Origin: Bacteroidota bacterium
GTDB taxonomy: Bacteria > Bacteroidota > Bacteroidia > Bacteroidales > JADFUO01
DNA length: 11,595 nucleotides
Reading direction: 5' to 3'
Assembly (NCBI GenBank): GCA_030614305.1
Contig: JAUWKH010000021.1
Coordinates: 1 to 11,595, forward strand
Positions 4,912-11,595 of this stretch are shown here, one piece after another (position 1 is the first letter of the stretch; each line of letters opens with the position of its first letter). The notes beneath the pieces are model-generated. The model searched no databases and was not told the DNA's origin. It saw only the letters and a list, made by a program, of their open reading frames with translations. The position numbers and the translations under genes were made by a program.

Positions 4912-7245
4912 TCAGCGAATTACCTGCAACTTCTTATACAGTATTTCATTTCCTGTTTTAATACTGATAAAATAAATTCCAGTTCTAAAATTATTAGTAT
5001 TTATCTGAATTTTATTATTTCCGAATGAATTTGCATAAACAATTTTTCCAAGTGAATTAAATATTTTTACATTATCAATCACCTGATTTGATTCAAGAAA
5101 AATAAAGTTGGATTTAACTGGATTTGGAAAAATATTAACAAAACTATATTCCTGATTTTCATTCATTCCTACACCTGTATCACAACTGATTTCAGCAACC
5201 CATCCTGGTTCGTTAACCTCACTATCCGAATGAAACTCAAAAGTTAAAGCACCCTGTTCATTGGTGGCAATTATTGTTCCAGGTGAGTCGGTACCGCAAT
5301 ATTTACCAATTAAAGATGCCAAAATTGACTCCCCGTCATAAATTTTCAGCCAGTCGTAATCGCAATTACTTTCCCATTCAATATCAAACATAGTAAAATT
5401 ACATTTTAATTTATATTCGGAATTATCAGGGTAAAACACCATTGTATAATCTTCATCATCCGAGTAATTTGCACCATCTCCTCCTGAATCAAAAAACATA
5501 CCCTGACATGTTGTACAACTTGTATCGCCCATGCAGTAATAAACATTAACATTAATATAATTCTCTTTGGTAATTATTGATGTGTCTTCATCGTTAAATA
5601 TCTCCAACGTAACAAAATATTTGCCTGCTTCTGAATATTGAATTCCTGCAGGATATTGTTCCGAGGAAGTAGCGGGGTTACCACCTTCAAAAGTCCATTC
5701 CCATGCTATTGGATTTCCATACGACTGGTCTGTAAAATCAACCGTTCCGCCAATAGGGATACTTGTCGTATTGGCAGTAAAATCAGCAATTAAAGTTCCG
5801 GGAGCAAGCTGAACATGAACATAGGTAGTATTTCTGTTAAAAGCAATAACATTACTTTTTGTTTTGGGAAAATATCCTTGTGCAAAATAAGTTATTTCGT
5901 ATGTACCTGCGTAAATCGGTCTGTAGTAATTCCCTACAGGCAATGATGAATACACCCAAGAGCTGTCAATATCATGGCCATCAATAAATACTTCAGCTTC
6001 AATCGGATTGCCTGTAATTGAATCAGTAATTATTCCTCTGATTCCATAATTGATTTGTTCAATATAATTTAAGAATGAACGGTAATTATATTCCCAAAAA
6101 GCAGGCAACTGGTTTGCAGGTAATATCTTAATATCAGATAGTTCTAAAGTAAATTCCCTGCATTGATGGAAATAGTTCATATAATCCTGTCTTCCTCCGG
6201 CAATTGTATACCAGTCGTAACCGTTAGTAATTCCGTTATTCAGGTCGGTCAGGTAACCATAAGGAGAATAAAATTGAGCAGTATCGGCATATTCCCTGCA
6301 AACAAATATCCACCAGTCGTCATCGGCATGGCGTGGATACCATGTATCCCACGGGTAATTGCAAACTTCTGCTCCACTATGAATATTACAGGATAAAACA
6401 AAATCATGGTCTTCTGCAAAATCCATAAAAGCAATGGTTTCCGGCTGCCATGGATTACCGTCAGGATGAGGTCCGTCTTCTGGGTCAGGGTAATTTCTAT
6501 TGAGGTCAACACCATTGGCATTACTACGTGTTGCACCGTATACAGTATTATTACCACCTGCATAAGTTCCATCCGGATTTGCAAGTGGATTTATCCATAT
6601 CTCATTATCATCAATCATATCGGTAATCCTGTTATTCGAACCGTAATTTGAAAGCAAATAATCAATCAATCTTAACATTAGTATATATCCTGCTGTTTCA
6701 TCACCATGCATAGTAGAAGTATATAAGAACTCAGGTTCATTTTCATGAGCAAGCAGATTATCAGTGATTCTTGCAACAAGTAATTTTCTTCCGCTTGATA
6801 GTGTGCCAATATTAACAATTTTGCAAATGGTAGGATAATCAGTTTCAAACTGATACATCATTGATTCATAAGCCTCATAGCTCGGATAAAAATCCCAGTC
6901 GGTTATTTCCCTGATATTTACTTTTTCTAACATCTTCGGATTTTTAATAAGCTTTCCTGGAGATATAAGGATAGTATAATCAATATTCAAACTTAAAAAC
7001 TTTTCAAATTCTTTTTTGTTGGCATAAGCAAACACGGTTTTGTTTTTAACATCATCAATTGAAATAATTTTTGTTAACTCGTGTATTTGTTTTGTTGATG
7101 AAATCTCAAATTTGAAATAAGTTTCAATTTTTTTATTAAATATTTTATCAATCAATTGTAAGTCATTAACATTATTTTGTGTGTAAGCAATTGAAAATAA
7201 AAAACAACACGCAATAAATAAAAGTGATTTTCTTATAATATTCAT
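4912..7245 (-). CDS. Secreted M14 zinc carboxypeptidase with regulatory-like, PKD, CUB and T9SS sorting domains
   Basis: An exported metallopeptidase expected to trim C-terminal residues from peptides or proteins outside the cell. Domains in order: signal peptide (1 to about 22), propeptide-like region (about 25-115), M14 catalytic domain (about 120-395), carboxypeptidase regulatory-like beta-sandwich (about 402-482), PKD (about 486-567, WEWTFEGGNP at 515), CUB (about 571-688, CDYDWLKIYDG at 628-638, several Cys), and a Por-type A sorting domain (about 703-777, FPNPVKSNF). Catalytic residues are all present: zinc ligands His180 and Glu183 (HGDE) and His289 (NIHSG), substrate-binding Arg250 in DLNRNYP, and catalytic Glu368 in REFTLELSD. 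The C-terminal domain directs it through the type IX system to the cell surface or medium. It is a lone gene, convergent with the membrane-protein gene and 135 bp from dapA. Substrate specificity is not evident. Confidence 0.95.
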   Translation of the reverse strand: MNIIRKSLLFIACCFLFSIAYTQNNVNDLQLIDKIFNKKIETYFKFEISSTKQIHELTKIISIDDVKNKTVFAYANKKEFEKFLSLNIDYTILISPGKLIKNPKMLEKVNIREITDWDFYPSYEAYESMMYQFETDYPTICKIVNIGTLSSGRKLLVARITDNLLAHENEPEFLYTSTMHGDETAGYILMLRLIDYLLSNYGSNNRITDMIDDNEIWINPLANPDGTYAGGNNTVYGATRSNANGVDLNRNYPDPEDGPHPDGNPWQPETIAFMDFAEDHDFVLSCNIHSGAEVCNYPWDTWYPRHADDDWWIFVCREYADTAQFYSPYGYLTDLNNGITNGYDWYTIAGGRQDYMNYFHQCREFTLELSDIKILPANQLPAFWEYNYRSFLNYIEQINYGIRGIITDSITGNPIEAEVFIDGHDIDSSWVYSSLPVGNYYRPIYAGTYEITYFAQGYFPKTKSNVIAFNRNTTYVHVQLAPGTLIADFTANTTSIPIGGTVDFTDQSYGNPIAWEWTFEGGNPATSSEQYPAGIQYSEAGKYFVTLEIFNDEDTSIITKENYINVNVYYCMGDTSCTTCQGMFFDSGGDGANYSDDEDYTMVFYPDNSEYKLKCNFTMFDIEWESNCDYDWLKIYDGESILASLIGKYCGTDSPGTIIATNEQGALTFEFHSDSEVNEPGWVAEISCDTGVGMNENQEYSFVNIFPNPVKSNFIFLESNQVIDNVKIFNSLGKIVYANSFGNNKIQINTNNFRTGIYFISIKTGNEILYKKLQVIR

Positions 7246-7273
7246 TTTTTTGGAATTTTATTTATTAATAATA

Positions 7274-7281
7274 CAAAATTA
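7274..7281 (-). promoter_or_regulatory. Putative -7 element of the M14 carboxypeptidase gene
   Basis: Read on the minus strand, TAATTTTG matches the TAnnTTTG consensus and would give a leader of roughly 20-25 bases before the ATG at 7245. No TTTG lies at the -33 spacing. A second match, TAAATTTG, occurs at 7316-7323, so the exact promoter cannot be fixed. Confidence 0.35.
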
Positions 7282-7329
7282 ATTATATTTATTAAGATGA
7301 AACTAAAAAAGAAGACAAATTTATTTTGA

Positions 7330-7346
7330 TGAAAGTTGCACTTTCA
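7330..7346 (-). other. Small perfect hairpin downstream of dapA
   Basis: TGAAAGT and ACTTTCA form a seven-pair stem around a three-base loop, 35 bases after the dapA stop. No T-run follows in the dapA direction, so this is at most a weak 3' end or a processing or stability structure. Confidence 0.35.
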
Positions 7347-7380
7347 GATAATATAATTTAAAAGTCTATATGATTTGATT

Positions 7381-8268
7381 TCAACTCCGAAACTCCTGAA
7401 TAAGATTATTCAAATTATTATAAACTGATTTATTTACTTTAACAAGGGGTAGTCGCAGATTGTTTGAACATAATCCTAATATTTCCAGTGCAGCCTTTAT
7501 TCCTGAAGGATTTCCATCGCTGAAAAGTGCATCAATAATATCAATAAGTTTATAATGGATTTCCAATGCTTTTCTTTTGTCTCCTTTAAGGCAAAAATCA
7601 ACTAAGTTAGAAAATTCTTTAGGGAAAGCGTTTGCTATAACTGAAATAACTCCATCTCCTCCTAATCCAATTATTGGCAAAGTTAATAGATCATCACCTG
7701 ACAATACTAAAAATTCTTCAGGTTTGTATTTAATAATTTGCATAATTTGTTTCAAATCACCCGAAGCTTCTTTTATTCCAATGATATTGCTGATATCATG
7801 TGCAAGTTTTAATGTTATTTCAGCAGAAATATTACAACTCGTTCGTCCCGGAACATTATATAAAATAACAGGAACAGGGCTGGCACCAGCTATTGACTTA
7901 TAATGCTGATATATTCCTCTTTGCTGCGGCTTATTGTAATAGGGTGCTACCGACAATATTGCATCAATCCCATCAAATGATTGAGCTTTGATCAAATTAA
8001 TTACTTCCTGTGTATTATTGCATCCGATACCAATTACAACAGGAACTCTTTTATTAACAGTTTCAATAACGAAATTTGTAACAGCATTTCGTTCATCCTT
8101 TGATAATGTTACGGATTCGCCTGTAGTTCCCAAGGCAACAATGTAATTAATATTATTTTTAATTACATGTTCTATGATTTTTCCCAGTGATGTAAAATCA
8201 ATTGTTCCGTATTTGTGGAAAGGAGTGACTATTGCAACTCCGGTACCTTTTAATTTATTATGCATCAT
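7381..8268 (-). CDS. dapA: 4-hydroxy-tetrahydrodipicolinate synthase
   Basis: DapA condenses pyruvate with aspartate semialdehyde, the first committed step toward diaminopimelate and lysine, in the cytoplasm. The 295-residue TIM barrel is of normal length. It carries GTTGES (47-52, pyruvate-binding Thr48/Thr49), YNVPGRT (137-143) with Tyr137 and Arg142 of the catalytic relay and substrate site, the Schiff-base Lys166 in GIKEASGD, and GGDGVISV (203-210). Two ATGs stand together at 8268 and 8265, and either could be used. The gene overlaps the upstream DUF6913-type gene by 11 bp (8 bp from the second ATG), so the two are translationally coupled and transcribed from the promoter region beyond 8815. 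No lysine riboswitch is possible within the overlap and no other dap gene is nearby. Confidence 0.97.
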   Translation of the reverse strand: MMHNKLKGTGVAIVTPFHKYGTIDFTSLGKIIEHVIKNNINYIVALGTTGESVTLSKDERNAVTNFVIETVNKRVPVVIGIGCNNTQEVINLIKAQSFDGIDAILSVAPYYNKPQQRGIYQHYKSIAGASPVPVILYNVPGRTSCNISAEITLKLAHDISNIIGIKEASGDLKQIMQIIKYKPEEFLVLSGDDLLTLPIIGLGGDGVISVIANAFPKEFSNLVDFCLKGDKRKALEIHYKLIDIIDALFSDGNPSGIKAALEILGLCSNNLRLPLVKVNKSVYNNLNNLIQEFRS

Positions 8269-8815
8269 TCTTTGATTTTAAGATAGATAAATAATAGTGT
8301 ACTTCATTAATAAATTTGTCAAGCTTGGTATTTTTTTCGTTTTTTATCATTATATCATAAATATCCGAATTTTTTTCTCCAACTCTGCCAACCTTTAATT
8401 TTGCTTTTGATACTCCTGAGATATATTGTAAAGGGTAATTATCATGCAGACTCATATCAATAATAATATCAAAGTCCTTTTCAGTAAAATCTTTAATAAA
8501 AATATTTGAAGGCTTTCCATACCAATTAATATCTTTTTGAGAAAAAAAATCATAAGAAAGTTTTGGTAAAAAGCGGCTTGTTAAATATTTTTGTTTTACA
8601 AAGCCTAAAGCTTTCACTTTTTTATTCTGGTCCTGCAATAATTTTACAAACTTGCTTATTGCAGTATAATCCTGCTCATTTGTAAATAAGTAAAGTATAC
8701 CAATATCTTTAGCGTCTTCCAGGCTTATGAATCTTCTTTCCCTTGTATTTTTCTTTAATTTATTTTTCAAAAAATATCTGGCTATCGAATGTTTTATTTT
8801 TTTTAGGATTTCCAT
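8258..8815 (-). CDS. DUF6913-type conserved Bacteroidota protein
   Basis: A 185-residue cytoplasmic protein without signal peptide or membrane segment. It opens with a strongly basic helix (residues 1-30), then an alternating strand and helix region including DIGILYLFTNEQDY (37-50), and later DFDIIIDMSLHDNYPLQYI (113-131). It resembles the small protein labelled DUF6913 that I recall next to dapA in many Bacteroidota; the function is unknown. The central strands followed by an acidic DMS turn suggest a Rossmann-like alpha/beta fold, which is only an impression. It is the first gene of a pair with dapA, overlapping it by 11 bp, so its expression is tied to lysine and peptidoglycan precursor supply. 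Confidence 0.8.
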   Translation of the reverse strand: MEILKKIKHSIARYFLKNKLKKNTRERRFISLEDAKDIGILYLFTNEQDYTAISKFVKLLQDQNKKVKALGFVKQKYLTSRFLPKLSYDFFSQKDINWYGKPSNIFIKDFTEKDFDIIIDMSLHDNYPLQYISGVSKAKLKVGRVGEKNSDIYDIMIKNEKNTKLDKFINEVHYYLSILKSKNDA

Positions 8816-8916
8816 AATTTTTTTATGGATTTTTTAATTGGAGGATAAAATTAAAAAAAAATCATTAATAAGAAATATTTTTAATTTAAATTATCATTTT
8901 CCTTTTAATTTTAAGT

Positions 8917-8924
8917 TACTTTTA
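8917..8924 (+). promoter_or_regulatory. Weak putative -7 element of the MBL-fold hydrolase gene
   Basis: TACTTTTA differs from TAnnTTTG only in the last base and would begin transcription about a dozen bases before the TTG at 8942. No -33 TTTG is visible at the right distance. Confidence 0.25.
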
Positions 8925-8941
8925 CATAAAAATTAATAAAA

Positions 8942-9703
8942 TTGAGAATTACATTTTTAGGAACCGGTACATCTCAGGGAGTTCCTGTTATTGCATGCAA
9001 ATGCCCTGTTTGTCTTTCAAATGACAAAAAAGATATAAGATTGAGATCATCAGTATTAATTGAGATTGATGGAAACACCTTTGTTATTGATACAGGACCC
9101 GATTTCAGGTATCAAATGTTAAGAGCAAATGTAAATGTCCTTGATGCTGTTTTGATTACACACGGGCATAAAGATCATATAGGTGGGCTGGATGATGTAA
9201 GGGCTTTTAATTATATCTTAAAAAAACCAATGAATGTTTATGCAAGTAAATTTGACCAGGACTCAATTAAAAGAGAATTTTATTATGCTTTTGAAAAAAT
9301 CAAATATCCTGGCGTTCCTGTAATAAATCTTCACACAATTAATAATAAATCATTCATTATAAAAAATACTAAAATTATTCCTATTGAAACCATGCATTAT
9401 CATGTGAATGTTTATGGATTCAGAATAGGTGATTTTACATATGTGACTGATGCAAATTTTATTTCAGAAAAGGAAAAACAAAAAATTATAGGTTCAAAAA
9501 TATTGATAGTTAATGCCTTAAGGAGAAAAAAACATATTTCACATTTTACATTAGATGAAGCCATTGCTTTGATAAATGAAGTTAAACCCGAAAAAGCTTA
9601 TTTAACTCATATCAGTCATTTAATGGGGCTACATGAGGATGTTGAGAAAGAACTACCTGAAAATATAAGGATTGCTTATGACGGATTGAAATTAACTTTA
9701 TAA
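8942..9703 (+). CDS. PhnP-like metallo-beta-lactamase-fold hydrolase
   Basis: A 253-residue cytoplasmic metal-dependent hydrolase of the PhnP-like (cyclic phosphodiesterase) group of the metallo-beta-lactamase superfamily. The N-terminal GTGTSQGVPVIACKCPVC holds a three-cysteine site (Cys19, Cys21, Cys24) like the structural zinc site of PhnP. The metal centre is THGHKDH (His74, His76, Asp78, His79), a His in ETMHYHVN (149-156), Asp170 in YVTDA, and His residues in LTHISH (221-226). Translation starts at TTG: an in-frame TAA at 8927 precedes it, no other start codon lies between, and the first residues MRITFLGTG match the family's usual beginning. No phosphonate-use genes are nearby, so the C-P lyase role of PhnP is unlikely and the substrate is unknown. 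It is transcribed away from DUF6913-dapA. Confidence 0.92.
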   Translation: MRITFLGTGTSQGVPVIACKCPVCLSNDKKDIRLRSSVLIEIDGNTFVIDTGPDFRYQMLRANVNVLDAVLITHGHKDHIGGLDDVRAFNYILKKPMNVYASKFDQDSIKREFYYAFEKIKYPGVPVINLHTINNKSFIIKNTKIIPIETMHYHVNVYGFRIGDFTYVTDANFISEKEKQKIIGSKILIVNALRRKKHISHFTLDEAIALINEVKPEKAYLTHISHLMGLHEDVEKELPENIRIAYDGLKLTL

Positions 9704-9716
9704 GGATAAGGTTTAT

Positions 9717-9765
9717 GAATTACGGATTATGATTTTAGAATTTAGATTTAAGATTTAAGATTGAC
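9717..9765. repeat. Degenerate heptanucleotide tandem repeat
   Basis: Seven consecutive 7-base units can be read in register: GAATTAC, GGATTAT, GATTTTA, GAATTTA, GATTTAA, GATTTAA, GATTGAC, consensus roughly GATTTAA. It fills most of the 76-base gap between the convergent hydrolase and substrate-binding protein genes. Two adjacent units are identical, the others differ at one to three positions. No convincing terminator hairpin is present in this gap. Confidence 0.65.
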
Positions 9766-9779
9766 TCTACTCCGAAAAA

Positions 9780-11441
9780 TCAATTTCCTTCAATCTTCTT
9801 CACCTTCTTCAAGGTAAGCAAATTTATTGGATTGCCTGTTAAGCCATCAATATTATTTTGAACAAACCGCAAAACCTGATCATAATATAAAATTACAACC
9901 GGTGCTTCCTGCATTATTTTATTATCCATGTTCCTGTATAGAACATATCTTATCGAATCATTTTCTTCTAAGCGGGATAATTCATATAATTTATCAAATT
10001 CATAATTTGAAAAATGAGTGTAGTTTGGTCCTGCCGGACAAAAGTTTTTACTGTAAAACAATGATAAATAATTTTCAGCATCAGGATAATCGGCAATCCA
10101 TGATGCCCTGAAAAAATTCAGTTTTGCCTGTGCCTTTAACTCTTTTAAAGCTGCTGGAGGATTCACATCAATTTTTATCTTTATACCGATTTCAGATAAC
10201 TGGTGTTGAATATACTTACAAAGATCAAGATAGTCGGCTGTTGTAGATAAAATTATTGGATGTAAGCCTTCTCCATTTGGAAAGCCTGCATCCGACAATA
10301 ATTTACGTGCTAAATCAGGATTGTAATCATATCCAATTTTTCTACACGAATCAAAAGAAGGCAAACCCAAAGGTACTATGCCATAGTTTCCTGATGTACC
10401 AATATTATTCCTTAAATATTTCATCATTTTTTTTCTGTCAAAGCCATAATTAACAGCTTGTCTTACAGCTTTTAATCTTAAAGGATTTTTTCTTACAAGA
10501 GGTAAATTAGTATCAACAAGTATTCCTAAATATTCGGTGTTGAGATATGGCTGTGTGATCAATTTAAATTTTTTCTGATACTTTGGATTTAACTCTCCTC
10601 TTTTTGTAAGTAATTCATCTTTATAGCTTGCATCAATCCCTGACATAAAATCAAGTTTTCCTTTAACAAATTCAAGAAAAGCCGATTGTTTATCAATTAA
10701 AAATGTAATTGCAACAGCATCAAGATATGGCAATCTTTCTAAACCGGACTTCTCAAAATAATTATGATTTTTTACAAAGACAAGCTTCACCCCTTCTTTC
10801 CATATCTTAAACTGAAAAGGGCCTGTACCGATTGGAAACTTCCTGAAATCCTTGCCATAATATTCAATAGCTTCTTTAGGAACAACCGAACAATACTGCA
10901 TACTTAAAATACTCAAAAATGGTGGAAAAGGTTGACATAACTTTAAAGTAAATACTGTGTCGTTTAATGCTTTAAATGAGTAAGTGCCATTTTTTTGCTC
11001 GACATCATTAAAAACCCAAGAGCCTGGAGAAACAAGCTTAGTGTCAATAATCCTATTAAAACTATATTCAAAATCATAAGCAGTTACTTTTCTGTTGTTA
11101 AAAACCTGATTAATATGAAAATAAACATCATTTCTTAAATAAAAAGTATAACATAATCCATCATCTGAAATTTCCCAATATTTTGCAATACATGGCTCAA
11201 CTTCAAGTTTATTATTTAACTGTATTAAGCCATTAAATAATTGGTTGCATGCCCAGATGTTTGACTGATCTTTGGCAAATGCGGGATCTAATGAGGTAAT
11301 TCCGGAGGCTTCATTATATTTAAAAACGGTTAGTTTACTCTCATTTTTTTTCTTATCACCACATGAAAGGAGAAATAGAAAAGAAAATAAAATAAAGATA
11401 TTCTTAAAAAAATAGAATTTTGTATTTAGTTTCTGAAACAT
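9780..11441 (-). CDS. Family 5 (oligopeptide/nickel type) substrate-binding lipoprotein
   Basis: A periplasmic solute-binding lipoprotein of an ABC importer, in the OppA/DppA/NikA family. The long signal sequence ends in lipobox LLSC with Cys27 as lipid anchor, followed by a charged linker (GDKKKNESK). The two-lobed SBP_bac_5 fold covers about 38-530, with family landmarks GTGPFQF (205-211), RQAVNYGFDRKKMM (327-340), ARKLLSDAGFPNGEG (378-392) and SWIADYPDAENYLSLFYS (447-464). Length 553 is typical. The likely cargo is peptides, but NikA-like, heme or other ligands cannot be excluded from sequence. No permease or ATPase gene is in the window, so this is an orphan component or its partners lie elsewhere. 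It is divergent from the gene starting at 11575, across a 133-base region with a -7-like box for each direction. Confidence 0.9.
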   Translation of the reverse strand: MFQKLNTKFYFFKNIFILFSFLFLLSCGDKKKNESKLTVFKYNEASGITSLDPAFAKDQSNIWACNQLFNGLIQLNNKLEVEPCIAKYWEISDDGLCYTFYLRNDVYFHINQVFNNRKVTAYDFEYSFNRIIDTKLVSPGSWVFNDVEQKNGTYSFKALNDTVFTLKLCQPFPPFLSILSMQYCSVVPKEAIEYYGKDFRKFPIGTGPFQFKIWKEGVKLVFVKNHNYFEKSGLERLPYLDAVAITFLIDKQSAFLEFVKGKLDFMSGIDASYKDELLTKRGELNPKYQKKFKLITQPYLNTEYLGILVDTNLPLVRKNPLRLKAVRQAVNYGFDRKKMMKYLRNNIGTSGNYGIVPLGLPSFDSCRKIGYDYNPDLARKLLSDAGFPNGEGLHPIILSTTADYLDLCKYIQHQLSEIGIKIKIDVNPPAALKELKAQAKLNFFRASWIADYPDAENYLSLFYSKNFCPAGPNYTHFSNYEFDKLYELSRLEENDSIRYVLYRNMDNKIMQEAPVVILYYDQVLRFVQNNIDGLTGNPINLLTLKKVKKIEGN

Positions 11442-11495
11442 TATTTCAGGTAATTATGAAGTTAATTAAATTCGTTTATAATAAAAATAATGTTT

Positions 11496-11503
11496 CAAAA
11501 ATA
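11496..11503 (-). promoter_or_regulatory. Putative -7 element of the substrate-binding protein gene
   Basis: On the minus strand TATTTTTG is a full match to TAnnTTTG, giving a leader of about 45-50 bases before the ATG at 11441. No TTTG at the -33 distance was found. Confidence 0.35.
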
Positions 11504-11565
11504 ACTATTTTCTTTTATAAATTTAATTATCATCTTCAGAATTTAAAATTTAACAGAAAATTTCT

Positions 11566-11573
11566 TATTTTTG
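11566..11573 (+). promoter_or_regulatory. Putative -7 element next to the start of the last gene
   Basis: TATTTTTG matches TAnnTTTG fully and ends one base before the ATG at 11575, the same close arrangement as at bamD. Transcription would begin within the first codons unless the real start is further downstream. Confidence 0.35.
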
Positions 11574-11574
11574 C

Positions 11575-11595
11575 ATGAACATAAAGTTATTAAAA
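11575..11595 (+). CDS. 5' end of an unidentified gene (partial)
   Basis: An ATG at 11575 opens a frame that reads MNIKLLK to the window edge. Seven residues are too few to name a product; a basic, leucine-rich beginning would fit a signal peptide or many cytoplasmic proteins. The call rests on the divergent arrangement and the adjacent -7-like box. The true start could lie further downstream, outside the window. Confidence 0.35.

Noticed and set aside
6163..6651. Several open frames of 77-111 codons on both strands inside the carboxypeptidase gene
   Set aside because: They are shadows in other frames over the conserved zinc-site region, whose correct frame has a complete M14 catalytic set.
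7316..7323. Second TAnnTTTG match upstream of the carboxypeptidase gene
   Set aside because: It has no -33 box, and single 8-base degenerate matches are expected by chance in AT-rich gaps; the closer match was listed instead, at low confidence.
8840..8845. GGAGGA resembling a Shine-Dalgarno sequence
   Set aside because: No start codon follows at a useful distance, only a seven-codon frame runs through it, and genes in this window do not use such sites.
8816..8941. Lysine riboswitch upstream of the DUF6913-dapA pair
   Set aside because: The region is 126 bases of very AT-rich sequence with no helices or conserved core of a lysine riboswitch, and it is too short for one.
1..11595. CRISPR array, tRNA, rRNA, phage, toxin-antitoxin or defence system
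   Set aside because: No spaced direct repeats, cloverleaf-like stretch, integrase, nuclease or small paired genes were seen; the genes are metabolic, envelope or secreted proteins.

Overview
The window is about 11.6 kb of AT-rich DNA from a member of the Bacteroidota. Four things point there: a carboxypeptidase with a type IX secretion (Por) C-terminal sorting domain, a Bacteroidota-type RNA polymerase omega-like subunit, promoters of the TTTG-N19-TAnnTTTG type, and genes that lack Shine-Dalgarno sequences. The low GC and the T9SS fit an environmental Bacteroidales or Flavobacteriales-like lineage better than a gut Bacteroides, but the genus cannot be set from this sequence. There is no gap of more than 300 bases; the longest non-coding stretch is 199 bases (3806-4004) and it is full of structure.

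Left block (1-2425, minus strand): bamD, then an rpoZ-like gene, then coaBC, then the first 15 codons of a secreted protein. The genes are packed (21 bp gap, 14 bp overlap, 24 bp gap) and look like one operon joining outer-membrane assembly, transcription and coenzyme A synthesis. Upstream of bamD lies a divergent intergenic region with a promoter for each side.

Middle block (2498-7380): a plus-strand alpha-oxoamine synthase (true start GTG at 2561), a 124-bp concentric inverted-repeat element, a terminator-like hairpin, a plus-strand seven-helix membrane protein of unknown function, and a minus-strand 777-residue secreted M14 carboxypeptidase with regulatory-like, PKD, CUB and T9SS sorting domains.

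Right block (7381-11595): dapA overlapping an upstream DUF6913-type gene (minus), a divergent PhnP-like metallo-beta-lactamase-fold hydrolase with a TTG start (plus), a degenerate heptanucleotide repeat, an orphan oligopeptide/nickel-type substrate-binding lipoprotein (minus), and the first seven codons of a plus-strand gene running off the window.

Most genes are household or conserved-lineage genes. I found no defence system, CRISPR array, transposase gene, RNA gene or biosynthetic cluster. The points most worth a second look are the concentric palindrome at 3811-3934, the promoter that moves the synthase start, the heptad repeat at 9717-9765, promoter boxes that almost touch start codons, and the unknown function of the synthase and of the membrane protein downstream of it.
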